DNA of 64,000 nucleotides from Chitinophagaceae bacterium (GTDB lineage Bacteria; Bacteroidota; Bacteroidia; Chitinophagales; Chitinophagaceae): assembly GCA_020847395.1 (NCBI GenBank), contig JADLCD010000149.1, positions 1 to 64,000 of the forward strand, in the 5' to 3' direction. The notes below the pieces were generated by a model. That model saw only the letters and a program-made list of their open reading frames with translations. It made no database searches and was not told the origin of the DNA. The position numbers and the translations under genes were made by a program. Numbering within the stretch: the stretch's first letter is position 1; each line of letters begins with the position of its first letter. Below, one piece after another: positions 9,068 through 18,564 of this stretch.

Positions 9068-10804
9068 CTATTCATTCAAAATTGCTTTAGCCGGGTCTGT
9101 CATCTGTTGGGCTGGAATAGTTTTCAATTTTTGGATATCAAAATTATTTAAAACAGCTTCTAATTTTTTTAAAGCAGCGGTATTGCCAGTCTTTGTATAT
9201 TCATCGCGTAAAATGTTTATTTTTTCAAAATCCTGTATTCCTTCAATCAGTTTTTCAAATCTTATGGAGGTTCTTGGTCCGGGATAAACCTGGTAAGTAT
9301 CTCCGGCGGGCCAAGCTTTAAAACGGGAGTCGGTTAAAGGATCTGCCACCCAGCTATTATATGCCCATCTTAAATAACCGGTAAAGCCTTTGGCGGCGGC
9401 ATACCACCCGATCCAAACGTGCTCGGCAGGCGGAGAGAAAGTAAAACCATTTGGATAATTCTCTGAACAGCAGGTATAATAGGTACTGGGTCTGCCTTCA
9501 GCTATCCGCCTTTTACGAACAGCTTCCGGAAAACTAAGGTTAGAGGCAACGCAATAATCATATATGTATTTTTCTATCTGGGGATGATAGTTGCCCGCAA
9601 GTGCCACCTTCCAGTTTTTATCTATGGTTTTAAGTATAGTAATCACCATCTGCATTGATTTCATAGGCCGCTCATCCATTGCAATAGTGGTAATATCAAA
9701 CCAGCCTTTTGTTTTAAGATGTTGCGTGAAATCTCTCAGCATATTGGTCCAGTGCAGGTTATATTCCGCTGTACCTACTTCCGCTTTCAATGCAGAATCT
9801 CTGCCTGTAGCTTCATCAAAATAACTGAATGATAGAGCCCAGGGTACCATGCTGTAACAATTGATGCGCTGCTTAATACCACAGTCCATTACAAAAGCAA
9901 TATATTTATCAAACAGCGTGTAGTCGTATTGCCATGAACCATCTTTTTGTTTAATCCATTGTATAAGGCTTGGAAAATCATCATAAGTTTGATGCCCCCA
10001 GGGTTCATTTATAATACTTGCGGTAATGCATTTTTGCCCGGCTTTTGCCAGCATGGTATAATAGGAACGCATGTACTCAAAATGTTTATCGCTCCATAAC
10101 TCAACATTATGCACACGTGCAATTGCTGCCGGATGTTGCCACAGGTCAAGATCAAATTTCCATTCAGCAGCAGGTGGTAATACCCGGTTTTTGATGAGAA
10201 TATTGTAATCCAGCGTATATACTTTTCCGGCATTAACTTTTATGGAGCCGGAATATTTTCCTGGTTCGGCATCAGCAGGAACATCAATAGTTAACCATAG
10301 CGGTTGAACATTTTTAGACTTTAATGAAAGTTGAGAAATTGTATCAATAACATCTGCAACAATAGATGAATCAAAGTCCTGGGGTTTACGGTAGCCGCAA
10401 CCACCTGCAAATTCATCTGTAATAACATAGCGAACAAAGCCAGCCTGTATATTGCCGGCGGGTATTATTTTGTTTTTTTCATTTTTTAGTTCTGTTAAAG
10501 AATATGTGATGCCGGAGATATCCTCCTTTGTCCATACCAATATTTGCGTGTGTACTTTCTCTCCCTTCCATGCGGTAGCCGTCCAGGTTTTTTGTAGAGA
10601 AGCTGCCGGCATAATATCTTTTGCATAGCGCAGGTTGCTACTGGCAAAACTCACCGAAGTAACATTGCTCATTTTTGCCCAGCTTTCTGAAGCTTTAGCT
10701 GAAGGAATAAAAGATTCTGTAAATACATCATCAGTTCCAGCACTGCCTTGTGCCAGGGTTGCAGTATACATGCATATAGTGCAAATGGTCAATATTTTTT
10801 TCAT
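9068..10804 (-). CDS. GH123-like beta-N-acetylgalactosaminidase (DUF4091)
   Basis: A 578-residue secreted protein (signal peptide to about residue 19). The central barrel carries TTIAMDERPMKSM, an adjacent Asp-Glu pair matching the substrate-assisted catalytic pair of GH123 enzymes. The C-terminal part (GFTGYLRWAYNSW..., FEKLIEGIQDFEKINILR) is the DUF4091 domain usual in this group. GH123 enzymes release GalNAc from glycosphingolipid-type or mucin-like glycans. First gene of a two-gene operon with the GH36-like enzyme, divergent from a LacI-type regulator. I start at M4 of the longer frame (MKKILTIC). Confidence 0.75.
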   Translation of the reverse strand: MKKILTICTICMYTATLAQGSAGTDDVFTESFIPSAKASESWAKMSNVTSVSFASSNLRYAKDIMPAASLQKTWTATAWKGEKVHTQILVWTKEDISGITYSLTELKNEKNKIIPAGNIQAGFVRYVITDEFAGGCGYRKPQDFDSSIVADVIDTISQLSLKSKNVQPLWLTIDVPADAEPGKYSGSIKVNAGKVYTLDYNILIKNRVLPPAAEWKFDLDLWQHPAAIARVHNVELWSDKHFEYMRSYYTMLAKAGQKCITASIINEPWGHQTYDDFPSLIQWIKQKDGSWQYDYTLFDKYIAFVMDCGIKQRINCYSMVPWALSFSYFDEATGRDSALKAEVGTAEYNLHWTNMLRDFTQHLKTKGWFDITTIAMDERPMKSMQMVITILKTIDKNWKVALAGNYHPQIEKYIYDYCVASNLSFPEAVRKRRIAEGRPSTYYTCCSENYPNGFTFSPPAEHVWIGWYAAAKGFTGYLRWAYNSWVADPLTDSRFKAWPAGDTYQVYPGPRTSIRFEKLIEGIQDFEKINILRDEYTKTGNTAALKKLEAVLNNFDIQKLKTIPAQQMTDPAKAILNE

Positions 10805-10858
10805 CTGTATCATTTCTATTTGCGCTAAAACTACATGTTTTAAATTTAATATGTGGTG

Positions 10859-10870
10859 GCAAACGATTGC
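10859..10870. promoter_or_regulatory. candidate LacI-family operator
   Basis: GCAAACGATTGC is a near-palindrome centred on CG (10864-10865), with only one symmetric pair mismatched. LacI/GalR operators are typically even palindromes with a central CG. It lies in the divergent region between the glycosidase operon and the LacI-type gene. A second palindrome, ATTTGT (10874-10879) / ACAAAT (10884-10889), is 4 bp further on. Confidence 0.5.
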
Positions 10871-10912
10871 ACTATTTGTTTATACAAATTAATTATGTTT
10901 TATCTTCATGTT

Positions 10913-11923
10913 ATGAGTGAGAAAGTACCTACAATTAAAGAGATAGCCCGTAAGCTGAATATTTCTATTTCCACTGTTTCAAGGGCATTGCACGATCATC
11001 CGAGTATAGGGTTAAGAACAAAGATGCAGGTACAGAAGCTTGCTGCTGAAATGAATTATGAACCTAACCAAACCGCTATTCAGTTTAAGCAGGGCAAAAC
11101 TTTTACAATAGGATTGATATTGCCTAACCTGATGGAAGAATATTTTTCGTTAGCCATAAATGGGGTGGAGGAGTTGGCGTTTAAAAATAATTACAATGTG
11201 TTGATAGGACAAAGCCATGATGATATGGAGCGGGAGAAAAAAATTGTTGAAACCATGCGTAAACATCGGGTAGATGGACTACTGGTTTCCATATCAAAGC
11301 AAACATACTCGATAGAACATTTTGAACAACTTGAAAAGTATAAGATACCGGTTGTTTTTTTTGATCGTGTACCTAATGTGCCGGATATTCACTCTGTATG
11401 GTGTAGTTTATATTATAGCACCATTGATGCTGTTGAGCTTTTATTAAAAAAAGGACATCAGCGGATTGGATTTATACAGGGTCCTATATCACTTAATATA
11501 AAGAATGAAAGATTGGATGGATATATGGAAGCGCATAAGCGGAACAAAATCGCTGTTCAGGAGTCTCTGATTGCTGTAACAGACCTGTCAAAAGAATCAA
11601 CCACGCAGGCGTTGGATAAATTATTGAACCTTAAAAATAAACCTACCGCTATATTAGCTTTTAACGATACTGTGGCATTGGATACTATTCAATATGCCAA
11701 AAAGAAAAAAATGAAAATCAATAAAGATATAAGTGTGGTTAGTTATGCCAATTGGCCTATTACCAGTTATCTTGATCATCCGCCAATAGCATCTGTTGAG
11801 CAATTTCCTTACGAGCAGGGAGCACGGGCTACAGAACTTTTGTTTAAACTGCTTAATACTAAATCAGATCAAACAATTCCTTACGAAAATGTTGTTTTAA
11901 AAAGCGAATTGATTGTGCATTGA
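10913..11923 (+). CDS. LacI family transcriptional regulator
   Basis: A 336-residue repressor of standard length. The N-terminal helix-turn-helix reads TIKEIARKLNISISTVSRALHDHPSIG and a hinge follows near residue 55. The periplasmic-binding-like sensor domain starts with KTFTIGLILPNL, and GHQRIGFI and AILAFNDTVALD are typical sugar-pocket segments. Likely controls the divergent GH123/GH36-like operon through the CG-centred palindrome; the inducer is unknown. ATG at 10913 places the HTH at residue 6; the longer frame reads through the operator. Confidence 0.9.
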   Translation: MSEKVPTIKEIARKLNISISTVSRALHDHPSIGLRTKMQVQKLAAEMNYEPNQTAIQFKQGKTFTIGLILPNLMEEYFSLAINGVEELAFKNNYNVLIGQSHDDMEREKKIVETMRKHRVDGLLVSISKQTYSIEHFEQLEKYKIPVVFFDRVPNVPDIHSVWCSLYYSTIDAVELLLKKGHQRIGFIQGPISLNIKNERLDGYMEAHKRNKIAVQESLIAVTDLSKESTTQALDKLLNLKNKPTAILAFNDTVALDTIQYAKKKKMKINKDISVVSYANWPITSYLDHPPIASVEQFPYEQGARATELLFKLLNTKSDQTIPYENVVLKSELIVH

Positions 11924-12002
11924 GGTGTTTGAAATTTGAGATTTGAAATGGCGAAGTGGTTTAGGATTTGTGGTTTGTAGTTAGAGCAAAATGTTACATA
12001 GC

Positions 12003-12120
12003 TGAACCTGTAACCTGTAACCTGAAACTTGTAACCTGAAACTTGTAACCTGAAACTTGTAACCTGAAACTTGTAACCTGAAACTTGTAACCTGAAACTT
12101 GTAACCTGAAACCTGAAACC
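12003..12120. repeat. tandem repeat of a 14-bp unit (two heptamers)
   Basis: Six exact copies of GTAACCTGAAACTT run head to tail from 12017 to 12100, flanked by degenerate copies to 12003 and 12120. Each unit is two related heptamers, AACCTGA and AACTTGT. Located between the LacI gene and the LytS-type kinase start at 12222. On the reverse strand it is open for 108 codons, but the repeat-derived translation is not a credible protein. Confidence 0.9.
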
Positions 12121-12221
12121 ACAAACCCCGATCCCTATTTCATCCCGGCAAACATCCCTTTCATCACATTTATAATTATAATCCGGTTTGCTGCTATATT
12201 CTTGCAAAAACTATTTCATAA

Positions 12222-13727
12222 ATGAAGGTACGCTGGCGGCAGCAGGAAATTATTTTTGTAACAGTTGTTGCCTGTTTTCTCTTTCTTTACTTTTTTAATA
12301 TTAATATAGCTGTTTCAAGAGAGGAAATGGCGGAACGCGTTGGCGCAGGCTATAATAACCTGGCGACCCGGTATTATTACTATTATATTTTCCCAAAACT
12401 AATTCCTGCCTTTGCTTTATATGCTTTTTACCTTTTGCTTAACCTGTATGTAATTCCGGTGCTTATTCTAAAAAGGAGATTTTTTATACTGGCTGTCATC
12501 ACCGGAATATTTATCTGGCTTACACTGCTCGGCATATACGCTGTTTCCTATTACAGGATAAATATTTATACCTTACTGCAACATTCCGGCGTACCGCTCA
12601 GGCGCATTTCACTGCAATATAGTTTTTCCATAACCGGTATGATTGTTATATGCTATGGAATATATGCCTATATACGCGAACTGCTGATCAAATCTATATC
12701 AAAGGAAAACGGCAACCGGCTGTTCCGGGTAATGCTGGTCAATAATGTTACCGCAACTGCATTTGTATATATCTCCGGCTTTTTTCCGCTGCTTAATTTC
12801 GGATTGTTACGAAATGACGGCTGGGCAATATTTTATGTATTCTTCGTGTTGCCGGCAATAATCATTTGCTTTATTAATATTTACCGGGTATTTCCCAGGC
12901 AACAGAAAAATGCCGTTCCATTAAAAAAAGTTATCCGGCAATTATTAATTGCTCCAATTGTACTTTCTCTGTTAGCCTGGATACTTTTTTCATTTGTGAG
13001 AGAAGAGCCTTCCCCGGAAATTTCTTTTTCTTTGCTGGCAATATTATTGTTGATAGCCACGCCCCTTTCCTGGTTGCTGTATGTATTGCAAAAAGAAAGG
13101 CTTTCTGAAATGTTAAATCTTCAGAAAGATCTGGGTAAAACTGCTGCCGATCTGCAGTTTCTGCGCTCACAGATAAATCCACATTTTTTATTTAATGCTT
13201 TAAACACTATATACGGAACAGCATTGCAGGAAAATGCTGATCGTACCGCCGAGGCGGTACAAAAGCTGGGCGATATGATGCGTTTTATGCTGGAAGAAAA
13301 TCAACAAGATAAGATTCCGCTTAGCAAAGAGATTACTTATCTGACAAACTATATTGAATTACAAAAATTACGAACGCAAATCTCGCCAGGCATTGACATT
13401 TCTTTCACATCTAAAACAGAACAATGCCATCATGAAATTGCTCCGATGTTGTTAATTCCTTTTGTAGAAAATGCATTTAAGCATGGTATCAGTCTCCAGG
13501 AAAAATCATGGATAAGAATTAACATTTCCTGCGATACTGAACAGCTTTATTTTGATGTTTATAACAGCGTTCATTCCAGGAAAGAAACCGATCCTGAAAA
13601 AAACAGGTCGGGCATCGGGCTGGAGAATGTAAAACAACGTTTATCACTTTTATACCCACAGCAACATGAACTACAAATCAGATCCACAGCAACAGAATAC
13701 TTTATTCACCTCACCATCAAACCCTGA
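12222..13727 (+). CDS. LytS-type sensor histidine kinase
   Basis: A 501-residue membrane kinase. About eight hydrophobic segments fill the first 290 residues with no extracellular sensor domain. The His_kinase motif LRSQINPHFLFNALNTIYG is at about residues 313-331 (phospho-His near 320). A degenerate HATPase follows (PFVENAFKHGI, GIGLENVKQRL). Partner is likely the LytTR regulator at 15854, yet two other genes stand between them. Its last 62 nt overlap the DUF4407 gene. Confidence 0.88.
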   Translation: MKVRWRQQEIIFVTVVACFLFLYFFNINIAVSREEMAERVGAGYNNLATRYYYYYIFPKLIPAFALYAFYLLLNLYVIPVLILKRRFFILAVITGIFIWLTLLGIYAVSYYRINIYTLLQHSGVPLRRISLQYSFSITGMIVICYGIYAYIRELLIKSISKENGNRLFRVMLVNNVTATAFVYISGFFPLLNFGLLRNDGWAIFYVFFVLPAIIICFINIYRVFPRQQKNAVPLKKVIRQLLIAPIVLSLLAWILFSFVREEPSPEISFSLLAILLLIATPLSWLLYVLQKERLSEMLNLQKDLGKTAADLQFLRSQINPHFLFNALNTIYGTALQENADRTAEAVQKLGDMMRFMLEENQQDKIPLSKEITYLTNYIELQKLRTQISPGIDISFTSKTEQCHHEIAPMLLIPFVENAFKHGISLQEKSWIRINISCDTEQLYFDVYNSVHSRKETDPEKNRSGIGLENVKQRLSLLYPQQHELQIRSTATEYFIHLTIKP

Positions 13728-14889
13728 GCCTGAACCATCCTCATGGGACAAAACGCTTTGGTGGATGGCAGCGGCAGACGCATCATTAATGAAAGATTGC
13801 GGCCCGGATAAATTCCGCTACACTGTAATTGGTTATACTGTTATGGCAACATGGCTGTTCGCCACCTTAGCCTGGGGTTATTTTTTTTCTACTCTGTTTG
13901 ATGATATACTGATCATACTACCGGCAGCCGTTTTCTTTGGTTTTATTATCCTCACCATCGACAGGGGATTGATCGCGGGATTAAACAGCAACGGTGGTAA
14001 AAACAAATGGCTGTCGCTTTCTTTAAGATTATTACTGGCGCTTACTATCGGGTTCTTTATTTCACAGCCTGTGGTGTTAATGTTATTTGAGAAAGATATT
14101 AATGCACATCTGCCTGTTGTAAAAGAAAAAAAGATTACCGCTTATACCAAACAGGTGCGTGATGAAAACACGATAACACTTCAACAGGCGAGAACGGAAA
14201 TTGAAAGAATACGCAATGAGCAAAAATTGAAAGAGCAGGAAATAGCTGATTTAAAGAACGCGTATATCAGGGAAACGGATGGCACCGGCGGCTCAGGAAA
14301 AATTGGTGAGTATACTATCGCGAAGGTTAAGAAAATGGCATACCTGAAATCAGAAGAAGATTTGATCACCTGGAAACGCAACGTGCAGCCTGCTTTGGAT
14401 AGCGCACTTGCAAAAGAAAAAGCCACCGAAGCCATCATACAGCAACACATAACCGAATTTGATAAAGGATTAACGGATGGTTTTTTAACCAGGATAGAAA
14501 CCCTTGATGACCTGATGCTTGTTCATCCGCCGGTTAAATACAGGTATCGCCTGGTAATTATGCTGATCATGATGATTGAACTTATGCCTTTGCTCACCAA
14601 ACTGATGATGCCTTCGGGGCTGTATGAAGAAAAAGTACAGGATGCAGTACAGCAAAAAAAGCTGGTATGGCAAACGGAAAGAGCCGCGTTGAAAGAAGTA
14701 GAGCAATCGTTTTATGAAAAGGCATTAATGACTGACAGGCAATTGCAGGCTGATGTGATGCATGAGATAGATGAGCTGAGAAGAAAACAAGCGGAAGAGG
14801 CATTTGCTAAGTGGAAGCAAAACCCGGGTAAAATAAGGCAGTTTTGGGAGCAGTTAAAAAGCAGGCTGTTGTATTTCAACAGGAATTGA
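13666..14889 (+). CDS. DUF4407 membrane protein
   Basis: A 407-residue protein of the DUF4407 family. An N-terminal tail is followed by LWWMAAADASLMKDC, a family hallmark, then three hydrophobic segments (about 53-75, 80-98, 118-142), a long charged coiled-coil region (about 150-275), a fourth membrane segment (about 288-306) and a basic coiled C-terminus. Function is unknown for the family. The start overlaps the kinase by 62 nt; no in-frame ATG, GTG or TTG exists between this ATG and the conserved WW motif, so the overlap seems real. Confidence 0.8.
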   Translation: MNYKSDPQQQNTLFTSPSNPEPEPSSWDKTLWWMAAADASLMKDCGPDKFRYTVIGYTVMATWLFATLAWGYFFSTLFDDILIILPAAVFFGFIILTIDRGLIAGLNSNGGKNKWLSLSLRLLLALTIGFFISQPVVLMLFEKDINAHLPVVKEKKITAYTKQVRDENTITLQQARTEIERIRNEQKLKEQEIADLKNAYIRETDGTGGSGKIGEYTIAKVKKMAYLKSEEDLITWKRNVQPALDSALAKEKATEAIIQQHITEFDKGLTDGFLTRIETLDDLMLVHPPVKYRYRLVIMLIMMIELMPLLTKLMMPSGLYEEKVQDAVQQKKLVWQTERAALKEVEQSFYEKALMTDRQLQADVMHEIDELRRKQAEEAFAKWKQNPGKIRQFWEQLKSRLLYFNRN

Positions 14890-14928
14890 TAACAGGCATC
14901 ATATTTTATTATCTGAATATAATAGCGC

Positions 14929-15762
14929 ATGATGATCAGAACCGGAAAATTTTGGTTTGGGGCTATAGCATTTGCTATCATTCCTTTATTGGCAATAGAT
15001 ATTTTTCTTCATTATCTTGACTGGCAAAAAGAAGTAAGGGAAGAATTAATCATTGTTGTACAAAATTTATACTCCTTCGACAAACAATGGAAAGCCAGTA
15101 TTCTTGACAATGTTTTTGAAAGAAACCAAACTTTGATGTTTCTTATTTATGCGAAAATTTTTTCTATGCTGATTTTATCGGTTTTGAGCGCTTACTTTTT
15201 CTATATCTATAAAAAAGAGCAAAGAACCACATTATTAAAGCCATTTTTCTATACGATAATAATCACGGCCTGTTTCATTGCTGTAAAACTGTTTTTAGTT
15301 ACAAGAATAAATACGAACGAAAATATCAGGTTTATAACAACTGATACCAATTTTTCATCTTTTCAAAAATTATATGCTGATAACTTTAAAGGAAGAGTTC
15401 TATATATTGATTTCTGGGGAACAACATGCGGTCCTTGCCTGCAGGAATTCAGAAACTTTACCAAACCACTAAAAACCAGGTACAAAAACAGGAATGATAT
15501 AGCATATTTGTATATAGCCCAGGGAAATGAGTATTTATGGCGTAAGCAAATTGAAAAATACGATATTGAAGGAGTCCATATTTTTTTAAGCGCATCACAA
15601 TATGATAAACTTTATAAAACGTTAACTAATGACAGCAGTATTTTAATGCCCCATTATTTAATTACCGATAAGCTGGGAAATATTGTTGAAGCAAATGCAA
15701 AACAACCGAGCGAAGGCGATAGTTTATATCTTCAATTAGATAAATATTTAGTGGAAAAATGA
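14929..15762 (+). CDS. membrane-anchored thioredoxin-like (TlpA-type) protein
   Basis: A 277-residue protein with three hydrophobic helices (about 9-27, 70-90, 103-122), then a thioredoxin fold facing the periplasm with active site FWGTTCGPC at about residues 161-169 and a cis-Pro segment ILMPHYLI. Likely a thiol-disulfide oxidoreductase; the target is unknown. It sits between the DUF4407 gene and the LytTR regulator on the same strand. An alternative start is the next ATG, 3 nt later. Confidence 0.75.
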   Translation: MMIRTGKFWFGAIAFAIIPLLAIDIFLHYLDWQKEVREELIIVVQNLYSFDKQWKASILDNVFERNQTLMFLIYAKIFSMLILSVLSAYFFYIYKKEQRTTLLKPFFYTIIITACFIAVKLFLVTRINTNENIRFITTDTNFSSFQKLYADNFKGRVLYIDFWGTTCGPCLQEFRNFTKPLKTRYKNRNDIAYLYIAQGNEYLWRKQIEKYDIEGVHIFLSASQYDKLYKTLTNDSSILMPHYLITDKLGNIVEANAKQPSEGDSLYLQLDKYLVEK

Positions 15763-15820
15763 AAGAAATATCTTAGCAATAAGCGCTATTTTTTCTCATA
15801 ATTCAACATGGCTATTATGT

Positions 15821-15828
15821 TATATTTG
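15821..15828 (+). promoter_or_regulatory. Bacteroidota -7 promoter element TATATTTG
   Basis: Exact match to TAnnTTTG, 25 nt upstream of the TTG start of the LytTR regulator. A start site about 5 nt downstream would give a leader of roughly 20 nt, so this gene can be expressed separately from the kinase. Confidence 0.6.
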
Positions 15829-15853
15829 ATACATTTTTTTAAAATATTGCCCG

Positions 15854-16546
15854 TTGCTGAAAACTATCGCCATAGATGATGAACCCATAGCGCTGGAAGT
15901 AGTAAAATCTCTTTCAGCCAAAGTTCCTTTTATTGAATTAAAAGCATGCTTTACCAATGCGTTCGAAGCCTTAAACTATCTGCAGCAGGAGAGAGCTGAT
16001 CTTATTTTTCTTGATATTAAAATGCCCGATATAACAGGTATTGAATGGTTGAAATCTGTGCCGCAACCTCCAATGGTTATTTTTACCACAGCTTATAGTG
16101 AACATGCAGTTGAAAGTTTTGAACTGGATGCGATTGACTATCTGCTCAAACCTTTTTCGCTTGCAAGGTTTTTAAAAGCAGCCAATAAAGCAAATGAACT
16201 GGCAAGATTAAAAAACAGGGCTGATGCAGAAGATGTAAAAAATGAATCTATTTTTATTAAAAGCGGTTACGGGCAGGTAAGGATTTTGCTGAATGAATTG
16301 CTATACGTGCAAAGCGCAGGTAACTATCTCCATTTTATATGTACCGGTCAAAAATTGCTTGCCCGCCTTACCATGAATGAGGCGGAATCATTGTTGCCCG
16401 CATTTAAGTTTACCCGTGTACATCGTTCCTATATTGTAGCCAATAAACGTGTTACCCGTATAGATAAAAATTCTGTATGGATCGACAATACCTCTATTCC
16501 TGTTGGAGCCGGATATAGCGCGTTGCTTGAAAATATAACCAGGTAG
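15854..16546 (+). CDS. LytTR family response regulator
   Basis: A 230-residue regulator. The receiver domain has the acidic pair IDDEP near residue 8, the phospho-acceptor in LIFLDIKMPD (about residue 55) and the KPF switch Lys near 101. The C-terminal LytTR DNA-binding domain includes FIKSGYGQVRILLNELLYVQSAGNYLHF and FTRVHRSYIVA. The only workable start is TTG at 15854: no in-frame ATG precedes the receiver domain and a promoter element ends 25 nt upstream. Presumed partner of the LytS-type kinase at 12222. Confidence 0.88.
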   Translation: MLKTIAIDDEPIALEVVKSLSAKVPFIELKACFTNAFEALNYLQQERADLIFLDIKMPDITGIEWLKSVPQPPMVIFTTAYSEHAVESFELDAIDYLLKPFSLARFLKAANKANELARLKNRADAEDVKNESIFIKSGYGQVRILLNELLYVQSAGNYLHFICTGQKLLARLTMNEAESLLPAFKFTRVHRSYIVANKRVTRIDKNSVWIDNTSIPVGAGYSALLENITR

Positions 16547-16710
16547 TGGCTGGGGAATGGGGGTTTACGATGGATGCAGATCGCTAATATAGCATAGACC
16601 TTAATAATCAGAATGCGCCGGGGTATTTAAAGATATGCTCTTACCGGGTTATATTTAATATTTGCGTAAATATTACGTTAATATAGAGGACACATTTATT
16701 ATCACAATCT

Positions 16711-16718
16711 TATCTTTG
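16711..16718 (+). promoter_or_regulatory. Bacteroidota -7 promoter element TATCTTTG
   Basis: Exact TAnnTTTG match 17 nt upstream of the ATG of the Wzi/RemB-like gene. Confidence 0.6.
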
Positions 16719-16735
16719 ATAATATTAACCTCTGT

Positions 16736-18445
16736 ATGCTGAGAAAAAACATGCTTATTGCAAAACCATTTTTGTTTGCTTTTTTTCTATTATTAAGTAT
16801 TGCTGCATTTAGCCAGTCAGACCGGATTTCGCTCGGTAATAAACAATACCAGTTGTTAGACAGGCTTGATATTAAATTGCAAAACGATTCTGTACTTTCT
16901 TTTTCTGCCATCAAACCATATAATAGAAAAGTATATACTGAAAGAGTTGAGTATATAGATTCACTGGATAAAGCAGATGTAATATCTGATCAGTTATCAG
17001 ATATTGATCGCTATAATATAAGAAGTGTACTGATGAATAATGCGGAATGGACAAAACAATTTGGTGATTCTTTCCGTGTAAGTAAACCCATTTGGAATAC
17101 TTTTTTCAGAACGCCGGCGCATCTCTATGAAACATACAGCAAGGATTTTACGCTCATCATAGATCCTGTGCTTAACCTGCAGGTAGGTAAATCTTCAGAA
17201 GTTGATAAAACTTTATATACTAATACAAGGGGAATTACACTACGTGGCAATATTGGTAAAAAGCTTGGTTTCTATACTTATATAACAGAAAACCAGGAAC
17301 GTGATCCTTTGTACGTGGAGCGATATGTGAACCGGCGGATCGGTATTCCCAACGCTGGTTATTTTAAATTTTTGCAGGGAGGCGGTTATGATTATTTTGA
17401 TGCAAGGGGAGGAATAGATTTTGCTGCATCCAGGTTCATCAATTTTCGTTTTGGGTATGATAAACTATTTATCGGTAACGGATACAGGAGCCTTTTGTTA
17501 AGCGATTTCAGCAACAATTTCCTCTACCTGCAAATGGATGTGCAATTACGCAAATTTGCCTATAAAAGTGTGTATGTCGAGTTAATAGCGCCATTTAATC
17601 CAATACCAAACAGGGATACAATACGCTACAAAAACTATATGGCGTTTCATCACCTGAGTGTTCAACTGGCGCGCTGGCTAAATGTAGGCGTATATGAAAA
17701 TGTGATATACAATGGAAGAAACGGTATAGAGCTTAGCTATTTTAATCCCGTTATTTTTTACAGGTCAGTTGAAATGCAGTTGGGAAGCGGCAATTCAAAA
17801 GCTACGGTGGGCATAGATGCAAAATCAAATTTGTTTAAAACACTTCAGCTATATGGAAACCTTGTAATAGGAGAGTTTATTTTTAAAGATATCAGGAACT
17901 ATGGCAGCGGAAGCTGGTGGAACAAACAAGCGCTTCAATTGGGAGGTAAATATATAGATGTATTAGGTGTTAAGAATCTTGACTTACAGGCAGAGGTAAA
18001 TCTTGTACGGCCATTCATGTACGCGCATAAAGACAGCAGCACAGCGTTCACACATTATAATACAGAACTGGCTCATCCGCTGGGTGCTAATTTCAAAGAG
18101 TATATTGCTGTTTTAAAATATCAGCCATTAAATAAATTATATCTTACAGGAAAACTGTTGTATTATAAAAAAGGGCTTGATTCAGCAGGTGTAAATATGG
18201 GCGGCGATATTTTCAGGAGCTATGATACACGCCCACGTGATTATGGTTTTTTCATTGCAACCGGAACGCCGGTAACATCACTGCTTGCTTCTTTTTCCGC
18301 GTCGTATGAGCTCCTGCAGAATTTGTTTATAGATGTGAGCATTGCCAACCGCAGTTATAATATAGAAGGACAACCGAAAGCGAGTGAATTCTTTTTTTCT
18401 ACAGGGGTTAGATGGAATATAGGGAAGCGGGAGTTTGAGTTTTAG
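16736..18445 (+). CDS. outer-membrane beta-barrel protein, Wzi/RemB-like
   Basis: A 569-residue protein with a signal peptide (cleavage near residue 28, AAFSQ), a short N-terminal periplasmic stretch and a long series of amphipathic strands ending in Phe (REFEF), as expected for an outer-membrane barrel. The segment FGYDKLFIGNGYRSLLLSDFSNN resembles capsule-assembly Wzi proteins and Flavobacterium gliding protein RemB. Role in surface polysaccharide attachment is therefore plausible but inferred. Monocistronic with its own promoter. Confidence 0.6.
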   Translation: MLRKNMLIAKPFLFAFFLLLSIAAFSQSDRISLGNKQYQLLDRLDIKLQNDSVLSFSAIKPYNRKVYTERVEYIDSLDKADVISDQLSDIDRYNIRSVLMNNAEWTKQFGDSFRVSKPIWNTFFRTPAHLYETYSKDFTLIIDPVLNLQVGKSSEVDKTLYTNTRGITLRGNIGKKLGFYTYITENQERDPLYVERYVNRRIGIPNAGYFKFLQGGGYDYFDARGGIDFAASRFINFRFGYDKLFIGNGYRSLLLSDFSNNFLYLQMDVQLRKFAYKSVYVELIAPFNPIPNRDTIRYKNYMAFHHLSVQLARWLNVGVYENVIYNGRNGIELSYFNPVIFYRSVEMQLGSGNSKATVGIDAKSNLFKTLQLYGNLVIGEFIFKDIRNYGSGSWWNKQALQLGGKYIDVLGVKNLDLQAEVNLVRPFMYAHKDSSTAFTHYNTELAHPLGANFKEYIAVLKYQPLNKLYLTGKLLYYKKGLDSAGVNMGGDIFRSYDTRPRDYGFFIATGTPVTSLLASFSASYELLQNLFIDVSIANRSYNIEGQPKASEFFFSTGVRWNIGKREFEF

Positions 18446-18564
18446 CATAGCGTTGTATAGTTTTACACCGGGAGGTGCCAATATTTATGTAAGCCTGCGC
18501 ATTAGTCCGTGGCCAGGCTGCCATTACATGGCAGCCCGTTGGTTGTAATGTAAATATAACCTCT

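Noticed and set aside
12003..12120. 14-bp tandem array as a CRISPR or replication iteron set
   Set aside because: Unit too short and without spacers for CRISPR; no replication initiator gene, DnaA-box cluster or AT-rich unwinding region is associated.
11881..12207. 108-codon reverse frame over the heptamer array
   Set aside because: Its periodic sequence is just the translated tandem repeat; no start signal and no folded-protein pattern.
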